A DNA stretch of 34,521 nt from JAJZOM01 sp046703545 (lineage in GTDB: Archaea; Thermoplasmatota; Thermoplasmata; Thermoplasmatales; Thermoplasmataceae). A program made the translations under genes and the position numbers. The stretch's first letter is position 1. Each line of letters begins with the position of its first letter. Location of the stretch: positions 1-34,521 of the forward strand of contig JBJKSX010000014.1 in assembly GCA_046703545.1 (NCBI GenBank), written 5' to 3'. Below the pieces are notes generated by a model. That model did not search any database. It was not told the origin of the DNA and worked only from the letters and a program-made list of their open reading frames with translations. This document shows, piece by piece, positions 30,489 through 34,521 of the stretch.

Positions 30489-31103
30489 CTAAATTTTCCT
30501 TATTTTGTATTTTTCCACCACTTCCTCAGGTTCCCTAGTCTGCAAATCTATTGCAAGCGAAGCCACCTGGCGAAAGTTGTCCTTGAATTTCTCCATCTTT
30601 TTTGGATCCCTGAGGATCGCCGCGGGGTGATACTGTGGGGCAAAGTAGTTTCCGTTGAAGAGCAGAAAACTCCCCTGCACCTCCGTTATCCTTCCCAGAT
30701 TGACCCCAAATATATGCCCTATGGACTTGATTGCCGCGTTTCCCATTGGAACAATAAGCCTGGGATTTATAATGCTCAGCTCATTCTTCAAAAAACTGGA
30801 ACACTTCTTTATTTCGACAACCTTTGGCGCCCTTCCGATCTTAGGCCGGCATTTCACTGAGTTTGTAATATAGAGTTCATGCCTTGGTATTCCTGCATAC
30901 TCCAGGGCCTTGTCCAGGAGCTGTCCGCTTCTGCCGACGAAGGGTTTCCCAAGTTCATCCTCCTTGGCACCCGGGGCCTCGCCAAGCACAAGTATCCGGG
31001 GGTTATTGCTGCCAAACCCACATACTGGATTCTTTCTGGAGAAGTAGAGATCACACTTCTTGCATGAATTGATCTGGTTGCGAAGTTCCCCTAGTGCTTC
31101 CAT
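30489..31103 (-). CDS. family 4 uracil-DNA glycosylase (4Fe-4S)
   Basis: A 204-residue DNA repair enzyme that removes uracil left by cytosine deamination. Four cysteines in the family 4 spacing (C14, C17, C85, C101) would hold a 4Fe-4S cluster. The active-site motifs are LGEAPGAKEDELGKPFVG, YITNSVKCRP and the later QYHPAAILRDP. The length is normal. A TATA-like AAATAAATAAG (31129-31139, minus strand) overlaps the end of the upstream DMT gene and is centred about 30 nt from the ATG, so this gene can be transcribed separately. Confidence 0.93.
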   Translation of the reverse strand: MEALGELRNQINSCKKCDLYFSRKNPVCGFGSNNPRILVLGEAPGAKEDELGKPFVGRSGQLLDKALEYAGIPRHELYITNSVKCRPKIGRAPKVVEIKKCSSFLKNELSIINPRLIVPMGNAAIKSIGHIFGVNLGRITEVQGSFLLFNGNYFAPQYHPAAILRDPKKMEKFKDNFRQVASLAIDLQTREPEEVVEKYKIRKI

Positions 31104-31128
31104 GAACTTAGAGGCTATCCTGCTTGGC

Positions 31129-32034
31129 TTATTTATTTGTATTGCTTGGGTGATTGGCCCCTTCGCGCCTGATTCTGCGCGACTGCCTTGAACTCAGGTA
31201 TATCCCAAGGCTGATCAGAGCAAAACCTGCGAAGGTGAAAAGTGTGTAACTCTCGCCCAGGATGAAATAGCTGAATACTATTGATAATGCCGGCACAGCG
31301 AAAAAGTATGATGATATGGATGAAACAGAGTACTTGGAATACAGGTGGAGGTAAATCAGGTAAGCCACAAAAGTGCTCAAGGAACCCATGTATATGACAA
31401 CAGCAAAGAACTGCGGGTTAAATCCAGCCGGATTGAATCCTCCTGTTGCAAGAACGTAGAAAAGGACAACTGGAAGGGCGTAAAGAAATTGCATGGAATT
31501 CACCGTGTAATTTCCCACGCTCAGGAGGTACTTCTTGAAGTAAATGGTTCCGAGGGCCCAGCTGGTTGCAGCAGCTATGAGAAAGAACAGCCCAAATCCA
31601 GGCTTAATTGAGAGCTGGTCAACGAAGATCAAGACCATCCCCATGAATCCAAGCAGGGTTCCGGCAATTCTCACAGCAGTGAGCTTTTCCCTTAGGAATA
31701 TCGCCGAGAATGCGATTGAAATGATCGGGTATGTGTAAACAATGATTGAGGAAATTCCGGAACTCTCGGTGCTTTCTCCGGTAAACCAGAAACCCATGAA
31801 GAAGACCAGATTCAGGACCCCGAAAACGGCAAGGTGGAGATGAGTTTTCAGATCCCTGGGTATGGTTATTCTTCTCCAGAACACCAGGAAGGAGAATATT
31901 GCAGCAAACAAGAGCCTGAAAAAAAGGATGCCCAGTGGAGACTGGTCTGCGTAAACAAACTTCACAAGCGGATAGTTGAGGGCCCAGAATGAAGCCATGG
32001 CAAGAAATGCTGCAGCATCAGCCGCTTTCGACAC
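31129..32034 (-). CDS. DMT superfamily (EamA-type) transporter
   Basis: A 301-residue exporter with ten predicted helices in two EamA repeats. The first begins AAAFLAMASFWALNYPLVKFVYADQSPL, abbreviated here by its start FWALNYPLVKF; the second contains FFAVPALSIVFSYFILGES. The substrate is unknown. A TTG at 32043 opens the frame. The TATA-like TTTAACC (32054-32060, minus strand) is 24 nt from the GTG at 32034, so I prefer that. The C-terminus is a basic cytoplasmic tail (SSRQSRRIRREG). The UDG gene follows 25 nt downstream. Confidence 0.85.
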   Translation of the reverse strand: MSKAADAAAFLAMASFWALNYPLVKFVYADQSPLGILFFRLLFAAIFSFLVFWRRITIPRDLKTHLHLAVFGVLNLVFFMGFWFTGESTESSGISSIIVYTYPIISIAFSAIFLREKLTAVRIAGTLLGFMGMVLIFVDQLSIKPGFGLFFLIAAATSWALGTIYFKKYLLSVGNYTVNSMQFLYALPVVLFYVLATGGFNPAGFNPQFFAVVIYMGSLSTFVAYLIYLHLYSKYSVSSISSYFFAVPALSIVFSYFILGESYTLFTFAGFALISLGIYLSSRQSRRIRREGANHPSNTNK

Positions 32035-32101
32035 AGTCCTCAATCAAATTCTCGGTTAAACATTTGCGGTGTTCCCGTTGTCGGAAAACCAAATACCGAA
32101 C

Positions 32102-32110
32102 CATAAAATA
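32102..32110 (+). promoter_or_regulatory. TATA box of the PolD small-subunit gene
   Basis: CATAAAATA is centred about 30 nt before the ATG at 32136, consistent with a leaderless or nearly leaderless mRNA. Confidence 0.45.
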
Positions 32111-32135
32111 ACAAAAACGAGATTACAATGATACA

Positions 32136-33548
32136 ATGAGTGAAACCCTTTTCCAGGACCGTGTAAGCATTCTCGATTATTTCCACAAGCACGGTATGCT
32201 CATATCCCCAGAAGCGTTGAACATCATTCTGGACAGGAGCATGGGAAAACTCATCCCAAGGCTGGTGTCTGATGAAGTCTCATCTTCCGGATACATCGAT
32301 GAGAAGCTTGTGAAGAAGCTTATAAGGGGAGATGCGAGAGTTCCTGCAAACAACTATGAAGTGCAGCTTCCCGAAATCAGGGTAAACAGCTCAGTGGAAG
32401 ATTTCAGGCAGATGTTTGTCAGCAGGTACCAGAAACTGAGCAAGATTGTGTCGCTTTCAGGGACAATGAGGGGGAGCATTGACATAAACAGCGCCAAGAA
32501 ATCCACCGGGGAAGTGAGGATCATTGGAATGGTTTCAACTGTGGACACCACAAGGAACGGTCACAAGCGTATCACACTGGAAGACATGGATGGCCAGATC
32601 CAGGCTATCCTCATGAAGGACAGGGGGCTGTCCGATGAGTTGATCCTGCAGGACGAAGTGATCGGGGTCGTGGGGTCAGTAAGCAGGGGGCCAGGTGAAC
32701 CGGTTATTTTCCCAAATGAGATAGTTCGCCCAGATATTCCATACAGAGTCATTGAGGAGACAAAAAGAGATCCCGTCTATGTTGCATCGCTTTCCGACAT
32801 TCATGTGGGTTCCAAGACTTTCAGGAAGGACGACTTCCGCAGGATGATAAACTGGATAAAGAGCTCAAACGAGGAAGCTGAGCAGCTGAAATACCTCATA
32901 CTCAGCGGGGATGTTATCGACGGTATCGGTGTATACCCCGGACAGGAAGAGGATCTGGAGCTCATTAACCCGCTGGAGCAGTACGAAAAGCTTGGAGATT
33001 ACCTCAGTGAAATCCCGGAAGACATACAGATATTCGTAATGCCAGGCAACCACGATGTCGTAAGGCTTGCAGAGCCTCAGCCCAATTTTTCAGGCAAGGT
33101 GGAAGACATCTTCCCTGAGAATGCAGTTATGCTGCCGAACCCCTACACACTGAACCTGGAGGGTAAGAATGTGCTGCTTTACCACGGAATGTCACTGAAT
33201 GATATGGTTGAACTTGTTCCCGGTGCAAATTACACATCCATAGGTAAGGCGATAGAGGAAGTGCTGAGAAGGAGGCATCTCGCTCCAAAATATGGCGGCA
33301 AAACTCCATTGATTCCATCTCCAAACGATTACCATGTTATTGAGCAGGTTCCAGACATTTTTATAACAGGGCACATCCACTCACATTACCTGGGGAATTA
33401 TCGCGGTGTGAGGTATGTGAATTCATCCACCTGGCAGTCCCAGACAGATTACCAGAAGATGATGAATTTCGCTCCAAACCCATCGATACTGACGCTGTTT
33501 GACCTTCATTCCAAGACTTCAATCCTGAAAAACTTCGAGCCGAAATAA
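32136..33548 (+). CDS. DNA polymerase D small subunit DP1 (proofreading exonuclease)
   Basis: A 470-residue subunit of the archaeal replicative polymerase PolD. An N-terminal helical region (1-70) is followed by an OB-fold (about 125-200: GEVRIIGMVSTVDTTRNG, ITLEDMDGQIQAIL). The calcineurin-like phosphoesterase domain has all its metal motifs: SDIHVGS (D221, H223), LSGDVIDGIG (D259), MPGNHD (304-307), YHG (H350) and TGHIHSHY (H413, H415). It should therefore be an active 3'-5' exonuclease. The large subunit gene is not in the window. The stop is 13 nt from that of the opposing small gene. Confidence 0.95.
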   Translation: MSETLFQDRVSILDYFHKHGMLISPEALNIILDRSMGKLIPRLVSDEVSSSGYIDEKLVKKLIRGDARVPANNYEVQLPEIRVNSSVEDFRQMFVSRYQKLSKIVSLSGTMRGSIDINSAKKSTGEVRIIGMVSTVDTTRNGHKRITLEDMDGQIQAILMKDRGLSDELILQDEVIGVVGSVSRGPGEPVIFPNEIVRPDIPYRVIEETKRDPVYVASLSDIHVGSKTFRKDDFRRMINWIKSSNEEAEQLKYLILSGDVIDGIGVYPGQEEDLELINPLEQYEKLGDYLSEIPEDIQIFVMPGNHDVVRLAEPQPNFSGKVEDIFPENAVMLPNPYTLNLEGKNVLLYHGMSLNDMVELVPGANYTSIGKAIEEVLRRRHLAPKYGGKTPLIPSPNDYHVIEQVPDIFITGHIHSHYLGNYRGVRYVNSSTWQSQTDYQKMMNFAPNPSILTLFDLHSKTSILKNFEPK

Positions 33549-33561
33549 CCGGTGATGGAGT

Positions 33562-33903
33562 CTAAAAGGTTTTTTTGATTATTTCTTCAATCTCTTTTCT
33601 GAAGGTGTTCATCAAGTCAGAAACGGCCTCATTCTTGATGCTTGATGGTGCGGTGATCAGGCCGATCTCGGCCGTTACCTTTGCCATTCTTGCCATTGCA
33701 TCGTATTCCTTGAACTTGCTTTCCAGGAATTTTTCAAGGACACTCATTATCTCGTTTTTGAGCGACTCATTCTGGTTGATTTTCCTCTTGATCAGTTCCT
33801 TCACTATGTCCTTGATAATCTCGTGGATAGCCTCGAAATAGAGGTCTTCTGAGGGCATTGCCTTCAGAAAATTCTTGAGATACCTGTCTACCTCTTCTGC
33901 CAC
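33562..33903 (-). CDS. small all-helical protein, unknown function
   Basis: A 113-residue, highly charged protein that is helical throughout (DRYLKNFLKAMPSEDLYFEA, EIIKDIVKELIKRKINQ, EIMSVLEKFLESKFKEYDAM, DLMNTFRKEIEEIIKKTF). There is a glycine-containing break at EIGLITAPSS near residue 85. It may form a coiled coil or helical bundle. No known motif is visible. The GTG at 33903 is 27 nt from a TATA element (33925-33935), so the mRNA is likely leaderless. It is convergent with the DP1 gene; a role near replication is only a guess. Confidence 0.65.
   Translation of the reverse strand: MAEEVDRYLKNFLKAMPSEDLYFEAIHEIIKDIVKELIKRKINQNESLKNEIMSVLEKFLESKFKEYDAMARMAKVTAEIGLITAPSSIKNEAVSDLMNTFRKEIEEIIKKTF
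33570..33576 (+). terminator. T7 tract ending the PolD DP1 transcript
   Basis: Seven T residues lie 22 nt after the DP1 stop and inside the last codons of the opposing gene. Confidence 0.4.
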
Positions 33904-33924
33904 ATTCGATCAGTTTGCAGACGT

Positions 33925-33935
33925 AAATAAATATT
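33925..33935 (-). promoter_or_regulatory. TATA box of the small helical protein gene
   Basis: The minus strand reads AATATTTATTT, centred 27 nt before the GTG start at 33903. Confidence 0.5.
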
Positions 33936-34096
33936 GGCTCAACATTTTCCACACGAACTCTCGAAGTAATGGATGCAAGTCTGTAGGAAACCCGAGCCTG
34001 TAACATTCAAATAAAAGCAACAGATATGGGAAAACTCACAATCTTTCATTGCACTGTATGTGAAATGACAGATTACGCATGATTTGAGGTGTAACG

Positions 34097-34204
34097 TTGA
34101 AGAGAAGTTCAAGAGACTGGAAGAAGCGCGGAAATATGCGCTGGAAGTGGAGAAAGAAGAGAATCAGGAGACTGAAGAGACAGAGAAAGGCAAACAAAAC
34201 CTAA
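34097..34204 (+). CDS. rpl41e: 50S ribosomal protein L41e (eL41), 35 codons
   Basis: This tiny gene is too short for usual gene finders. From a TTG at 34097 it encodes MKRSSRDWKKRGN and then MRWKWRKKRIRRLKRQRK with a short ANKT tail. The second part closely resembles the L41 signature (MRxKWRKKRxRRLKRKRRK) of the 25-residue eukaryotic protein. Two thirds of the residues are basic or aromatic, as expected of an rRNA-embedded peptide. The site GAGGTG (34086-34091) lies 5 nt before the TTG, and the frame is closed upstream by a stop at 34085-34087. An internal ATG at 34136 would give only the 22-residue L41 core. A T7 run follows at 34236. Confidence 0.82.
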   Translation: MKRSSRDWKKRGNMRWKWRKKRIRRLKRQRKANKT

Positions 34205-34423
34205 GCCTTTCTTTTCATCAGCCAGATCTAACTGATTTTTTTGACCTGGCAATACACTCAACTAGATTTGGGTGTAATTTATCACATTGTTTTGCGCACT
34301 ATTCAACTATAAAAATTTGTAATTGCATTCAGCTTAACGTTTTACTGCATTGAAGGAATTCTCATTCTCTCATTTACAGAGCAAGCAGAAAAACACTTGA
34401 TTTAACTTGACCTAAATTATTGG
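34205..34423. other. AT-rich intergenic region after rpl41e
   Basis: A T7 run at 34236-34242 lies within a weak GCCAG/CTGGC inverted repeat (34221-34225 and 34246-34250) and may end the rpl41e transcript. The remainder is AT-rich with no gene that I can support. Confidence 0.4.
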
Positions 34424-34521
34424 ATGCCACCCTCTCACCCATGGAAATCAACAGGTTCGAAGAGGACAATTTCATGGAAATATGAACCTTCAGAAATGGT
34501 ACTGGAATATCTCCATGATAT
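34424..34521 (+). CDS. unidentified open frame running off the window end
   Basis: An ATG at 34424 opens 32 codons without a stop to the window edge, beginning MPPSHPWKSTGSKRT and containing SWKYEPSEMVLEYLHD. The tail is protein-like but I recognise no family. A TATA-like TAAATTA at 34413-34419 is badly spaced for this ATG; it fits another ATG at 34441, whose frame closes after 14 codons. The frame may be the start of a gene or chance. Confidence 0.2.
   Translation, partial: MPPSHPWKSTGSKRTISWKYEPSEMVLEYLHD

Noticed and set aside
34026..34082. An 18-codon frame upstream of rpl41e encoding a CxxC-containing peptide (MGKLTIFHCTVCEMTDYA)
   Set aside because: It is very short, has no ribosome binding site and begins upstream of the transcription start predicted from the nearest TATA-like sequence. 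A single CxxC is not enough for a zinc finger.
34084..34353. An 89-codon frame starting at TTG with a charged N-terminus
   Set aside because: Its apparently coding first part is rpl41e read in another register, and the second half is AT-rich with low-complexity, cysteine-scattered residues unlike a protein.
34441..34485. A 14-codon frame from ATG 34441, which has good spacing from a TATA-like element
   Set aside because: It closes after 14 codons with no recognisable product; the spacing is probably coincidental.

Overview
The window is a compact archaeal chromosome segment, most probably from a member of the Thermoplasmatales. It encodes TBP, the PolD small subunit, archaeosine tRNA-guanine transglycosylase, ABCE1/Rli1, a split GMP synthetase ATPase subunit, tRNA-splicing endonuclease, ribosomal proteins S2 and L41e, a fused archaeal CoaD/NTPase, geranylgeranyl reductase and three futalosine-pathway menaquinone enzymes. 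Many promoters place a TATA box about 24-29 nt before the start codon, as expected for leaderless mRNAs, and TTG and GTG starts are common. I saw no rRNA, tRNA, CRISPR array, prophage or complete insertion sequence.

Layout. 1-3.6 kb: 3' end of DNA polymerase B, a D-2-hydroxyacid dehydrogenase, a geranylgeranyl reductase and a DMT transporter. 3.6-7.7 kb (minus strand): a translation/tRNA operon of a small acidic protein, ABCE1 and a TGT that lacks its zinc cysteines. 7.9-9.9 kb: dihydropteroate synthase with an unusual N-terminal extension, a Fur-family regulator and a winged-helix regulator. 10-14.4 kb (plus strand): hisS, a stand-alone RAM-domain protein, a small membrane protein, a HAD phosphatase, GMP synthetase subunit B and rpsB. 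14.4-16.6 kb (minus strand): tRNA-splicing endonuclease overlapping a divergent Ras-like GTPase, then a membrane protein. 16.8-22.2 kb: an aminotransferase, CoaD-NTPase fusion, a degenerate M48-like membrane protein, a MIP18-type protein, tbp and a DMT-like transporter. 22.2-28.0 kb: truD and mqnC (minus), an HtpX-like protease, mqnE and mqnA (plus). 28.1-34.5 kb: IMP dehydrogenase, a sequon-rich surface protein, family-4 uracil-DNA glycosylase, a DMT transporter, PolD DP1, a helical hypothetical protein, the tiny rpl41e gene and an unidentified frame cut by the window edge.

How genes work together. MqnA, MqnE and MqnC catalyse three steps of menaquinone synthesis through futalosine. GuaB and the GMP synthetase ATPase subunit make GMP. 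PolB, PolD DP1 and UDG serve replication and repair. TGT, ABCE1, EndA, TruD, HisRS, S2 and L41e serve tRNA maturation and translation. Convergent neighbours are packed extremely tightly: three pairs share bases of their stop codons and four more are 2-14 nt apart.

Points most worth a second look are the zinc-less TGT, the Ras-like GTPase overlapping endA, the M48-like protein whose HExxH is replaced, truD with no conventional start codon at its conserved N-terminus, matching inverted repeats over the fur and htpX TATA boxes, a hairpin just before the htpX ribosome binding site, and the 35-codon rpl41e gene.
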